DNA of 54,352 nt from an uncultured Clostridia bacterium. GTDB lineage: Bacteria; Bacillota; Clostridia; Christensenellales; Borkfalkiaceae. Positions 27,478 through 36,172 of this stretch are shown here, one piece after another. Below the pieces are notes generated by a model. It ran no database searches and was not told where the DNA came from. It was given only the letters and a program-made list of their open reading frames with translations. The DNA lies in NCBI GenBank assembly GCA_944368155.1, contig CALVWW010000008.1:1-54352 (forward strand). Direction: 5' to 3'. Each line of letters starts with the position of its first letter. Positions within the stretch are counted from its first letter, which is position 1. Made by a program: the position numbers and the translations under genes.

Positions 27478-27975
27478 TTGTATTGCACCGAATGCGGAGA
27501 AAAACTTACGCTGATGTTCAATCACAGGGAAGGGCTTGTCCCCTTCTGCAAAAAATGCAACGAATACCGCTTCCCACAGTTTGCCACTGCGGTGAGCATG
27601 GTGGTTACAAACAGGAGCAAGGATAAAATACTGCTTGCAAAGCACAAAGCCCAGAGCGACTTTATCCTCTTTGCAGGATATATCAAAAAGGGCGAAACTG
27701 CCGAAAAGGCCGTCACCCGCGAGTTCAAAGAGGAGACAAAGCTCAACACCGTCAAATACAAATTCATGAGTTCACGCTATCACGAGCCGAGAAATGTGCT
27801 CATGCTCAATTTTTTGTCTATGGCTGAAAACGGTGAACCCGAAATAGACGCCGAGGAAATAGACGAAATTAAATGGTTTACGTTCGACGAAGCGCTCGGG
27901 GCGGTGAGAAAGGACAGTACGGCTGAATTCTTTTTAAAAAATGCCATAGCCGAACTCAAAAAGAACGCATTTTAA
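27478..27975 (+). CDS. Nudix hydrolase with N-terminal zinc ribbon
   Basis: The start is TTG at 27478, eight bases after AAGGAGG; a longer frame upstream has no ribosome site. The 165 residues begin MYCTECGEKL. Together with CKKCN this makes a four-cysteine zinc ribbon, the arrangement of NudC-type NADH/RNA-cap pyrophosphatases. The Nudix box follows as G-x5-E-x7-REFKEE, with the usual final Gly replaced by Lys. Substrate unknown; NAD-like or dinucleotide substrates are plausible. Confidence 0.85.
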   Translation: MYCTECGEKLTLMFNHREGLVPFCKKCNEYRFPQFATAVSMVVTNRSKDKILLAKHKAQSDFILFAGYIKKGETAEKAVTREFKEETKLNTVKYKFMSSRYHEPRNVLMLNFLSMAENGEPEIDAEEIDEIKWFTFDEALGAVRKDSTAEFFLKNAIAELKKNAF

Positions 27976-28035
27976 AGCACGCGTGCAACCGTAAGATTAA
28001 AATTAAGGCGGCCGCCTTTGTTACAGGGGAAAGTG

Positions 28036-29289
28036 ATGAAAAAGACGCGCACGGCGCTTTTTGCGCTGCTGATTCTTATTGCCGCCGCGGCGTTTATTTG
28101 TGCGGCGGGAGGAGCATATTACGCATTTGCGCTCGGGAGCGGAGAGAGCCCGGGGGAAACCGCCGTGGTTTTAAATCCGGCCGGCGCAGGGGGATGGTAT
28201 GCCCTGATTGCCACCGGCGGTGCGGCGTGTGTAATGCTCGCACTGAAATTTACAGTTTTCAACAGGCACAGGCTGCAAATCAATTCTGCCGCAAATGCCG
28301 CCGACGATATGGACCCGCTACTTATGGGCAAGCTTATCGACAACAAGGCTCATGATTCAGACGTGGCGGCCCTCATATTCTACTGGGCAAACAACGGTTA
28401 CATAAAACTGGACATGGGCGGAAAAAAGCCCGCTGTCACCAAATTGAGAAACCTTCCCGCCATGGCGCCCGATTATGAACAGAAGTTGTTCTACGGCATC
28501 TTCCGCAGAAGAAACTATTTTATATTTGAGGGCGAAAGCCTGTTCAACGTTGCCGTCTCTGTCAAAAGAGCCGCCGACGAAAAGACGCGCGGTTCCTTTT
28601 CAAGCGCAAGCATAGGCGTCTCCGTTCTGTTTGCGCTGATATTCGGACTGACGCCGGGCATCTATCCCGCAATATTCGCCGCCTTCGGCGAGGCGGGAAC
28701 CTACTCCACCCTTACAGGATTCATTTTTCTTTTACCCGCGCTTATCGTATATGGCCTTGCCGAAACACTTTTATACAACAGATTTAAGTTCGGCGTGCGG
28801 GGAAAAGCCGTTTATATTGCCTTAATCATAGCAGTTTACGGAGGCGGCACGGCCGTTTACGCCCTTGTTATACCCGACCATATAATTGCCCTTGCGCCGC
28901 GCATACTGATTGCTTTTACCGCTTTCGGCGGCGCGGCATGCTCGGCCTTTATAATAGAAAGGAACGAAAACTACAACAGGCAGCTGAGCGAAATACTCAG
29001 TCTCAGGCAGTTTATACTTAAGGCAACAGAGCCTGATATGCGCGATTTACTGAAGACTGAGCCCTGCCTCTTTGCCAAGATTTACCCGTATGCATATGTC
29101 CTCAACCTTGCGGACATGTGGGCAAGCAAGTTTGCCAACACAAAGATGAAGGCGCCGCAATGGAGCGAACGGGCAGGACAGACCCTGCAGGGGGCCGAAG
29201 GACTGCTCGCCGCCATGAATAATTCCGCGGCAAAAATCGCAGCGTCTTTTGTGGCAAGACCTGCACATGAGAGACCGGAAAACAACTGA
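28036..29289 (+). CDS. DUF2207-family membrane protein (C-terminal part of the family only)
   Basis: The 417-residue protein has an N-terminal hydrophobic helix (8-32), another at about 58-78, and four clustered segments around 195-305. The cytoplasmic piece DPLLMGKLIDNKAHDSDVAALIFYWANNGYI is the winged-helix-like part of DUF2207 (YciQ type). The large extracellular N-terminal domain of typical members is missing, so this is a short form. AGGGGA precedes ATG 28036. Function unknown. It is probably co-transcribed with the Nudix gene. Confidence 0.75.
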   Translation: MKKTRTALFALLILIAAAAFICAAGGAYYAFALGSGESPGETAVVLNPAGAGGWYALIATGGAACVMLALKFTVFNRHRLQINSAANAADDMDPLLMGKLIDNKAHDSDVAALIFYWANNGYIKLDMGGKKPAVTKLRNLPAMAPDYEQKLFYGIFRRRNYFIFEGESLFNVAVSVKRAADEKTRGSFSSASIGVSVLFALIFGLTPGIYPAIFAAFGEAGTYSTLTGFIFLLPALIVYGLAETLLYNRFKFGVRGKAVYIALIIAVYGGGTAVYALVIPDHIIALAPRILIAFTAFGGAACSAFIIERNENYNRQLSEILSLRQFILKATEPDMRDLLKTEPCLFAKIYPYAYVLNLADMWASKFANTKMKAPQWSERAGQTLQGAEGLLAAMNNSAAKIAASFVARPAHERPENN

Positions 29290-29311
29290 TAATTATAAAA
29301 TTTATCCGCAA

Positions 29312-29351
29312 AAGAGCCGGCGGGCGCAGAATTCTGCGCCCGTCGGCTCTT
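29312..29351 (+). terminator. First of two tandem terminators
   Basis: A near-perfect palindrome with 20-base arms (AAGAGCCGGCGGGCGCAGAA and complement, one G-T pair), with no long U-tract. Confidence 0.7.
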
Positions 29352-29377
29352 ACTTGCAGCTCAAAGCTGATAATAGC

Positions 29378-29414
29378 AAAGCCGGCCGCGCAATCATTGC
29401 GCGGCCGGCTTTTT
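29378..29414 (+). terminator. Second tandem terminator
   Basis: AAAGCCGGCCGCGCAA, loop TCA, complement, then TTTTTATCTTTATTT: a very strong intrinsic terminator that isolates the glycan locus from the upstream operon. Confidence 0.88.
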
Positions 29415-29540
29415 ATCTTTATTTAATTTAATATAAACGCGGTTATCTGCCGCAATTCTGCTCATAATAGCCTTAAAAGACATTCGCCTCACCACCCCCG
29501 CGGCAAAACGCAAATCTTCCGTCTTACGGTCAATTTAAGC

Positions 29541-29657
29541 GTACTTTTACTGCCTGTACCGCTGTATGCGCAAACAGCTTTAACAATGACAATTTTACCA
29601 CAATATATTGAATTTTGCAATATAAATCGCACAAAAAATTTCAGTCAGTAAAAGTAC
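29541..29657. repeat. 16-bp inverted repeats flanking a promoter
   Basis: GTACTTTTACTGCCTG (29541-29556) is repeated in reverse orientation at 29642-29657 with one mismatch. The 85 bases between are AT-rich and hold a promoter facing left. A recombinase-family gene starts 36 bases to the right. The arrangement matches an invertible promoter, or a pair of operators about ten helical turns apart. The gene-free stretch 29415-29540 before it shows nothing else. Confidence 0.7.
29592..29620 (-). promoter_or_regulatory. Promoter between the inverted repeats, pointing away from the glycan operon
   Basis: On the minus strand TTGCAA (29615-29620) and TAAAAT (29592-29597) are 17 bases apart. As written it would run into the tandem terminators. 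No comparable plus-strand promoter was found between 29415 and 29694. Confidence 0.55.
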
Positions 29658-29693
29658 ACGTTTCCTGAATTACTGTATCTGCGGAGGTTTACA

Positions 29694-30278
29694 TTGGCAA
29701 AATACGGATATATAAGGAACGCTCCCGGCGGGCCGACCGTTAAAAAACAAATGCAGCTCATGGCTCAGTACGGAGTGGGCAAAGACCATATTTATATTGA
29801 TGAAGGGCGCGGCGGAAGAAAGCAATATTTTGAATTATTGCAGAAAATTTGCAGAGGCGACCTGTTGGTTATAAAATCTCTCTCCTCGCTCGGCGACGGA
29901 TATGAGTGCATTGCCCGCGACTGGCTGCGCATTACAGAAGCCATCGGTGCCGACATATGCATTGCCGACATGCCCGCAATCGATACGAGGGTAAGCTCCG
30001 ACAGAAAGCTTATAGTTTCGGCCGTTGGGCAGCTGCTGAACTACTATGCCGACAGACAGCGCGCACGCAGCGCCAGTCAGGCAAAGGGAATAGAGTCGGC
30101 CAGACAGCGCGGCGTAAAATTCGGCAGGCCGCCGAAAAAATATGACGATAAATTTATCGAAGTTGCTGAAAAATACAGACAGCGCAAACTTTCGCTGTCC
30201 GAGGCGCTCGCGCTGACCGGCATGAAACAATCAAGCTTTTATTATCATATGCGCAAATTTGATAACCGCAGCATATGA
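29694..30278 (+). CDS. Serine recombinase (resolvase/invertase) homologue with a degenerate active site
   Basis: The 194-residue protein starts with TTG, seven bases after GGAGG. The fold is that of a small resolvase: GYIR at the N-terminus, DLLVIKSLSSLG, a long helix (QLLNYYADRQRARSASQAKG), the FGRPPK linker and a C-terminal HTH (SLSEALALTGMKQSSFYYHM). Compared with gamma-delta resolvase, the nucleophile Ser10 is Ala10. Asp67, Arg68 and Arg71 of the LDRLGR motif are Ser, Ser and Asp. Arg8, Arg45 and Arg125 equivalents remain. It should bind DNA but not cut it. The glycosyltransferase gene follows, and inverted repeats lie upstream, so a regulatory role is inferred. Confidence 0.8.
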   Translation: MAKYGYIRNAPGGPTVKKQMQLMAQYGVGKDHIYIDEGRGGRKQYFELLQKICRGDLLVIKSLSSLGDGYECIARDWLRITEAIGADICIADMPAIDTRVSSDRKLIVSAVGQLLNYYADRQRARSASQAKGIESARQRGVKFGRPPKKYDDKFIEVAEKYRQRKLSLSEALALTGMKQSSFYYHMRKFDNRSI

Positions 30279-30320
30279 TTGCGCAAATTATATATTCACA
30301 CAATTTGGACGAGGAATGAA

Positions 30321-33300
30321 ATGAAACAGAATAGTCAAGTCAAAATTCAAAACGAAACGCCGCTTGTATCTGTGATAGTACCTGTTTATAAAACCGAAAA
30401 ATACCTGCGCCGCTGTCTGGACAGCATAATATGGCAGAGCTATAAAAACATAGAGCTCATATGCGTTGACGACGCAAGCCCCGACGGCTGCGCACAGATT
30501 TTGCAGGAGTATCGCAATTGGGATAGCAGAGTCAAGATTATAACGCACAAGGAAAACAAAGGGTTATTCAACGCCAGGGTGAGCGGAATCGCCGAATCGT
30601 CGGGCAGATATGTGCTTTTTATCGACAGCGACGACTATATTTCAAAAGACTGGATTCGCCTGTTGGTAGAAAAAGCCCTCAACGCCGAAGCCGATATAGT
30701 GATAGGCCAGTGGATGTTCGTGCAGATAAACGGCGATAAAACATATGAAAATCTCGACCCTACACGCAACCCTTTGGAAATTGAAGGCGACGAGGTTTTA
30801 AACACTTTCATGGGTCAACAGGGCAGTTGTTTTTCATGGCACCTCGTATGGAATAAGCTCTATAGCATGGAGCTATGGCTCGACGCTTTTAATACATTGA
30901 AACAATTTGCCGATGACAATGTGCACTTTACCATGTGTGAAGATATTGCGTTTTCCTCCGCCGTCTGGTGCAGGGCAAAAAAGGTGAGCAATGTCACCGA
31001 GGGCGCATTATACTACTACTGCAAAAACGAGAATCAGAGCACCAAAGTTGAAGGAAGCCCGCTTGAAAGCGTGGAGAAAAAAATAGCTGACGTTCTGCGA
31101 GCCTTTGATTTTATGAAGAACCAGCTCGAACTCGCCGGTAAATTCGACGGGCATAAAAAAGATTTTGAAGCGTGGAAAATATCATACGCAAAAATTTACA
31201 ACGACAGCACAAAATCTATTCGCAATTACGAAAAAAATATAAGAAAATATTTTTCTATCGATAAAGACATTCCGCTTGAAAGCAATCCTCAAACGGACTC
31301 TTATTTCTATTCAATAGAGTCGCAGGCAGGAAATATTTTTGACTGGCTTGAAGATATAAAAAATAATATATGCGACAAAAATATTAAAATTGTAAGCTTT
31401 GATATCTTCGACACCCTTCTGCTCCGCCCGTTTTTTATTCCGTCTGATTTATTTTATCTTCTGAATGACGAATTCAACCGGCTCATAAACTCCAACACAT
31501 TTATAGATTTTGCAAAACTCAGAATAGAGGCCGAACAAATATGCAGGGATGAAATCAGGCAGACTTACCGCGCCTACGAAGATATAACCCTTGACGAAAT
31601 TTATTATACGCTCAACAAATATTTTAATTTTTCCACGCCGATTCTCGAACAAATCAAGCAACGAGAGCTGGAATATGAAATTAAATATTGCTATCCCAGG
31701 CAAATGGGCAAACAGCTTTACGAGCTTGCAAAACAGCAGGGCAAAACTATTATTTTCACCTCCGATATGTACCTGCCGGAAAATATTGTAGAAAAAATAT
31801 TGAACTTAAACGGTTATACCGAGGGTAGTTTATTCCTGTCGTCTTCCCTTCGGCTGAGCAAAGGCACCCAAAGCCTGTACAAATATATTCAACGCAAATA
31901 CAAACTCGCTCCGGAGCATTTTATTCACATAGGCGACAACTGGCACAGCGATATAGAATCGGCCAAAGCCGCAGGCTGGAAAGCCTTTCACCTGGCAAAG
32001 GCAACAGATATGCTGAGGAACGGAAACCCCGGAATATACGGCGGCGAAGCATTTAATTCAATATATAATAACTGCGGCAATATGCAGGATATGAACAACG
32101 CATTTAAAAGTTACCTCGGATTGCGGTGCGCGGCGGCTCTTATTGCAAACAAACTTTACGACAATCCCTATATAAATATACGGCGCGACACCGACTACGA
32201 CGCCAATCCGTACCGCATAGGATATGCGGCGCTGGGGCCGTATCTGCTTGCAATTACAAACTGGATAATAGCCGAAGTTAAAACCAACAGATACTCTTCC
32301 GTTCAGTTTGTCGCCCGGGACGGCTATCTGCCGATGTGCGCATACAATATTTTCAAAAAGCACGACGCATCATTGCCCGACGCAAATTATTTATATGTAT
32401 CGAGAAAATCACTCTTATTTACAGACATCGTTTCGCTTAACGATATCTATTCAATAAGCGCAAAGTTGAATTTCGACAGCATGTCCCCGCGTAAACTCGA
32501 TAATATTTTAAGGCCGTTTTACAAACAGGACACCCCGTCCGTTGAAAAATTATTGAAACTGAGCAGACCGCTGCTTGACTATAATTTTAAGGATAAAGTT
32601 GATTTTATAAAAATATTGAATATATTGAGCGGTTATATCAATGAATGTAATTTAGCCGATTATAATAAAAAAATTAAAAATCATTTTCAAACGCTGATAC
32701 CCAGAAACAGCGTCATGTTCGACATCGGATATAACGGCAGAAGCGAATCTTCACTATCAAAATTATTGGGTTATCCGTTGAACAGCCTGTATGTGCACGC
32801 AAACACACAGATGCTCGACGACCGCAAACGTACGTCGCATTTCAGCAACCTCTGTTTCTATGACTACAAACCCAGAATTACAGGCGTCATACGTGAATAT
32901 GCCTTTATGAAAACGGGTCCGTCCGTCGTCGGCTACAAATTTGAATGCGGCAATACGCTCCCTGTTTTTGAAAAATATCACCCGAATGTCGCGGAAAAAT
33001 TTATGACAAGCTGTTTGCAACGGGCGGCTTTAGATTTCATAAAAGATTATTTGCATTTCTTTTACGAAGACTGCGCAATGATACCTTTCAGAAATACCGA
33101 CATGGCGCTGCCGTTTGAATATTACCTGCATTATTCAAAGATGATAGACAGGCAAATATTCAGATGCGTTGAGTTTGAAGACGACCTTGGTTTCGGGAAA
33201 AAGGTAAACGCCTACGAATTTTGGAACAACGATTTATATGCCGCTGAATGCGTTCATGAAAGCAGCGGCAACGGTAACGCAGTATATAACACTAAAGTTG

Positions 33301-33401
33301 TTGAAGTTGACAGAGTTCAGAATTTTTCAAAATTCAAAAAAGGACTGTATTACTTCCTGTTTGACAATAAAGCATTCCGGAAAAAATTAAGAAAGAAGTA
33401 A
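30321..33401 (+). CDS. GT2 glycosyltransferase fused to HAD-like domain
   Basis: A 1026-residue cytosolic protein. Residues about 12-120 are a GT-A glycosyltransferase family 2 domain (VSVIVPVYKTEKYLRRCLDS, DDASPDG, FIDSDDYIS with the metal-binding DxD). After a helical linker, residues about 350-580 form a HAD-like phosphatase fold (SFDIFDTLLLRP, FTSDMYLP, IGDNWHSDI). The last 400 residues carry FVARDGYLP and YVSRKSLLF, motifs seen in similar polysaccharide proteins. GAGGA lies five bases before ATG 30321. It is more AT-rich than the flanking genes, suggesting transfer. Donor and acceptor are unknown. Confidence 0.85.
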   Translation: MKQNSQVKIQNETPLVSVIVPVYKTEKYLRRCLDSIIWQSYKNIELICVDDASPDGCAQILQEYRNWDSRVKIITHKENKGLFNARVSGIAESSGRYVLFIDSDDYISKDWIRLLVEKALNAEADIVIGQWMFVQINGDKTYENLDPTRNPLEIEGDEVLNTFMGQQGSCFSWHLVWNKLYSMELWLDAFNTLKQFADDNVHFTMCEDIAFSSAVWCRAKKVSNVTEGALYYYCKNENQSTKVEGSPLESVEKKIADVLRAFDFMKNQLELAGKFDGHKKDFEAWKISYAKIYNDSTKSIRNYEKNIRKYFSIDKDIPLESNPQTDSYFYSIESQAGNIFDWLEDIKNNICDKNIKIVSFDIFDTLLLRPFFIPSDLFYLLNDEFNRLINSNTFIDFAKLRIEAEQICRDEIRQTYRAYEDITLDEIYYTLNKYFNFSTPILEQIKQRELEYEIKYCYPRQMGKQLYELAKQQGKTIIFTSDMYLPENIVEKILNLNGYTEGSLFLSSSLRLSKGTQSLYKYIQRKYKLAPEHFIHIGDNWHSDIESAKAAGWKAFHLAKATDMLRNGNPGIYGGEAFNSIYNNCGNMQDMNNAFKSYLGLRCAAALIANKLYDNPYINIRRDTDYDANPYRIGYAALGPYLLAITNWIIAEVKTNRYSSVQFVARDGYLPMCAYNIFKKHDASLPDANYLYVSRKSLLFTDIVSLNDIYSISAKLNFDSMSPRKLDNILRPFYKQDTPSVEKLLKLSRPLLDYNFKDKVDFIKILNILSGYINECNLADYNKKIKNHFQTLIPRNSVMFDIGYNGRSESSLSKLLGYPLNSLYVHANTQMLDDRKRTSHFSNLCFYDYKPRITGVIREYAFMKTGPSVVGYKFECGNTLPVFEKYHPNVAEKFMTSCLQRAALDFIKDYLHFFYEDCAMIPFRNTDMALPFEYYLHYSKMIDRQIFRCVEFEDDLGFGKKVNAYEFWNNDLYAAECVHESSGNGNAVYNTKVVEVDRVQNFSKFKKGLYYFLFDNKAFRKKLRKK

Positions 33402-33425
33402 TTTCCGCACGAAGGAGATGCGAAC

Positions 33426-34916
33426 TTGATTATCTATCATATAGGGCACTTGGGAGCGCTTGCAAAAGCATTGCTCATCCATTTCAACTATCATCAAAAT
33501 GAAAAGTGTATAATTTTTGCAGATGAAATTATTTTCAATGATGACGGAAAAATATTTTTGCGGAAATTTGCACAGCGCGCCAGTGATTTTGCAAATACTA
33601 TTATCTATTCAGACCGCGAATTTATAGACGAAAACAGCGAACAATGCGCCGAAACCCATATTAAAAGTTTTTTTGATGACCTTATAAAACGAAACAACGT
33701 AAATTTGAATGATGCAGAAAAAATTTACACATTGTTCGACACTTTTAATGCTTTCGGCGCATATGCGCTGATGAATAATCTCCCCCTCACGTTTATTGAC
33801 GCTTTCGGAATGTTCTCACGCGACAGATATAACATAAATGCAACGGAACACTGGAAATATTACGACAAGGTCATCGAAAAATACAAGGCGCTCGCTTATG
33901 GCTGCAAAGCGGATAACTGCAAAGTCATTTACAAAAGTTCCGACAGTCAAGCCGGCAGGCCGTCAATTGACTTCAACAAGCTTAAATTAAATTTAAGCAA
34001 TAAATTCAAAAAATTATTATTATCCTTATATGGATTTGAATACGCCACGGACAAACGGCCTGAACTATGCAATTTATTAGTTTTTTCTTCTTATTGGATA
34101 TGCGGCGAAAAAAAGTTTAACAAAAAAGATTATTTATATTGCTATCAATTGTTATTAGATTTATTTTGCAACTCATCGCATACGCTTTTGCTCAAGCCAC
34201 ACCCGAACGCCCTTATCACCGCGCAAGAGGCTGCAGAGTATTTTGGAAAATCGTTTATCATCCCCGGCTATTTTCCCTCTGAATTTATTGATTTGTTACC
34301 GCAGTATCAGATAGATAATATCATGGGAACTTCATCGTCGGGAATACCTACGGGAATATACGGATGCAAATATTTTATTTCTTTTGAATTGTTTTATTGT
34401 GAAAAGGTATGCCTGAGGCTATTTTTTGCAATGAGACTTGAATGTTTTTTGCAACCCGACTACAACAAATATTATCACCACGGTATGCACAACAAACTGA
34501 TTTGGGGAATGCAGGACAACAAATTTGCAAGCCATAAATTACATTCTGTATGGGCAAACTTAAATGTGTTTGAGCCGGACAGCATAACAATTATCGATAA
34601 TTATTTATGGAACGGTACCGCCGACAAAGATAAACTTATAAAGTCGATGGAAAATTTAAATAACAATGCCGTTATTATCTTCCTCGATTCGGCCGACAAA
34701 AAAAACTTTATATTCGAAGGATTTGAACATTTCAGCAATTATTTCATCACATTAAAATTTTTTCGTGTTACCGACGGAAAAATCAACAGAAATAATATTG
34801 AAAAAATTCATGTTTTCTGTAAAGACCCGGACACGGTACAAACAATTAAAAATTTTCGCTACAGCGAATATTTTAACTATACAAATCAGACCTATAAATT
34901 GATTCAAAATATGTGA
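33426..34916 (+). CDS. Putative sialyltransferase-like glycosyltransferase (GT-B)
   Basis: The 496-residue protein starts with TTG after GAAGGAG. LLLKPHPNA (HP motif, about 255-265), GTSSSGIPTGIYG (Ser-rich motif, about 300) and IDAFGMFS resemble the three short motifs of bacterial sialyl- and polysialyltransferases and of CDP-glycerol transferases. Overall similarity is weak, so this is family-level inference supported by the adjacent CMP-sugar synthetase-like gene. It is strongly AT-rich. About 110 C-terminal residues are unassigned. Confidence 0.45.
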   Translation: MIIYHIGHLGALAKALLIHFNYHQNEKCIIFADEIIFNDDGKIFLRKFAQRASDFANTIIYSDREFIDENSEQCAETHIKSFFDDLIKRNNVNLNDAEKIYTLFDTFNAFGAYALMNNLPLTFIDAFGMFSRDRYNINATEHWKYYDKVIEKYKALAYGCKADNCKVIYKSSDSQAGRPSIDFNKLKLNLSNKFKKLLLSLYGFEYATDKRPELCNLLVFSSYWICGEKKFNKKDYLYCYQLLLDLFCNSSHTLLLKPHPNALITAQEAAEYFGKSFIIPGYFPSEFIDLLPQYQIDNIMGTSSSGIPTGIYGCKYFISFELFYCEKVCLRLFFAMRLECFLQPDYNKYYHHGMHNKLIWGMQDNKFASHKLHSVWANLNVFEPDSITIIDNYLWNGTADKDKLIKSMENLNNNAVIIFLDSADKKNFIFEGFEHFSNYFITLKFFRVTDGKINRNNIEKIHVFCKDPDTVQTIKNFRYSEYFNYTNQTYKLIQNM

Positions 34917-34925
34917 GGATAAGTT

Positions 34926-35624
34926 ATGAACAGCTCAATCACAGCAGTCATCCCCGTGCGGGAAGGAAGCAGAAGACTAAAAAACAAAAATGTCGCGCCT
35001 TTCGCTGGAACAAATTTACTGATTAATAAGATTAATCAATTGAAGCAAGTTAAAGAAATTTCGAATATCGTAGTTTCCTCCGACAGCGACCTTATGCTCG
35101 CCATGGCGAAGTCGCAGGGAGTAAACACGCACAAACGCGCCCCCGAATTTTGCGACGAAAAAAGCAAAACTTTCGGCGAAGTGGTAGCGCACGTATGCGA
35201 AAATGTGCCCGGAAAACATATATTATGGGCGACTTGCACGGCGCCGCTTGTATTTCCCAAAAATTACCGTGAGGCAATATCGCTTTACTTTAATGCCTTG
35301 AATAACGGATATGACTCTCTTGTTTCCATGGAGAAATTCAAAAGATATCTTTGGGATGACAACGGCCCAGTTAACTATGAACTTGGAATAAAACACGTTC
35401 CATCTCAACAACTGCCGCCTCTGTATTTTGTAACAGACGGAATATTGCTTGCTCCGAGAGAGAAAATGATTGAATGGAAGTATTTCCACGGCAGGAATCC
35501 TTACCGATACATTTTGGATAAACGTACGTCTATTGACATTGACGACGGACTTGACCTCGCATGCGCCAGAGCATGGCTCGATATGGATGAAAGCGTATCA
35601 CAGATAGACCCGTATATTATATAA
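34926..35624 (+). CDS. CMP-acylneuraminate (nonulosonate) cytidylyltransferase-like
   Basis: The 232-residue protein begins TAVIPVREGSRRLKNKN, the CTP-binding motif of NeuA-type enzymes, and ends with SIDIDDGLDL, the metal-binding acidic motif. These make CMP-activated sialic, legionaminic or related sugars. No synthase (NeuB-like) or epimerase lies in the window, so the sugar must come from elsewhere. The ATG lies nine bases after the transferase stop (ribosome site AGGATAAG). It is the last gene before a terminator. Confidence 0.78.
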   Translation: MNSSITAVIPVREGSRRLKNKNVAPFAGTNLLINKINQLKQVKEISNIVVSSDSDLMLAMAKSQGVNTHKRAPEFCDEKSKTFGEVVAHVCENVPGKHILWATCTAPLVFPKNYREAISLYFNALNNGYDSLVSMEKFKRYLWDDNGPVNYELGIKHVPSQQLPPLYFVTDGILLAPREKMIEWKYFHGRNPYRYILDKRTSIDIDDGLDLACARAWLDMDESVSQIDPYII

Positions 35625-35642
35625 TTGCATAATAAAACGCAA

Positions 35643-35676
35643 GCCGCGGAGACAAGTATTGCCTCCGCGGCCTTTA
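35643..35676 (+). terminator. Terminator of the glycan operon
   Basis: GCCGCGGAG and CTCCGCGGC form the stem, with additional CAA/TTG pairs, followed by CTTTATGATATTTTT. Confidence 0.75.
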
Positions 35677-35698
35677 TGATATTTTTAAAGCATAATAA

Positions 35699-36052
35699 TC
35701 ACTGCGGCGGGGTGAAACCGAGGCTTATCAAAATTGCCCTGTCTACCTTGTGCATGGTGTTTTCGTTCAGCTCGCCTATGCGTTCCTTTAGTCTGCGCTT
35801 ATCGAGCGTGCGTATCTGCTCGAGCAGAATTACCGAATCTTTCATCAGTCCGTATGAGCTTTTTGGCAGCTCGATGTGCGTGGGCAGCTTTGCCTTGTTT
35901 ATTTTGCTCGTTACCGCAGCTGCGATTATTGTGGGGGAATATTTATTGCCCACGTCGTTCTGGACTATCAGTACGGGGCGCACGCCCCCTTGTTCGCTGC
36001 CCACCACGGGCGACAGGTCTGCGTAGTAAAGTTCACCGCGCTTGACGTTCAT
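35699..36052 (-). CDS. mazF: MazF/EndoA-family endoribonuclease toxin
   Basis: A 117-residue PemK/MazF fold: [31 protein letters not shown], with the catalytic Arg in GGVRPV (given in parts here), and a conserved end [11 protein letters not shown]. MazF cuts mRNA at short motifs. AGAGG lies before the chosen ATG 36052, with a seven-codon longer option rejected. No antitoxin gene is adjacent: the 120 bases upstream hold only a hairpin (36068-36084), and nnrDE lies beyond. Confidence 0.9.
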   Translation of the reverse strand: MNVKRGELYYADLSPVVGSEQGGVRPVLIVQNDVGNKYSPTIIAAAVTSKINKAKLPTHIELPKSSYGLMKDSVILLEQIRTLDKRRLKERIGELNENTMHKVDRAILISLGFTPPQ

Positions 36053-36172
36053 ATCAACCTCTTTGTGCGGCAAGCCAAACTTGCCGTCACAGGCAGCTTT
36101 TATACTCTATTATATGTAACCGCCTGATTTTATTGTTGACAAAACAGCAGATTTTATACAGCGCGTCCGCAC

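Noticed and set aside
29312-29414. Paired palindromes as CRISPR repeats or attachment sites
   Set aside because: The two differ in sequence, have no spacers and end in a U-tract; they are terminators.
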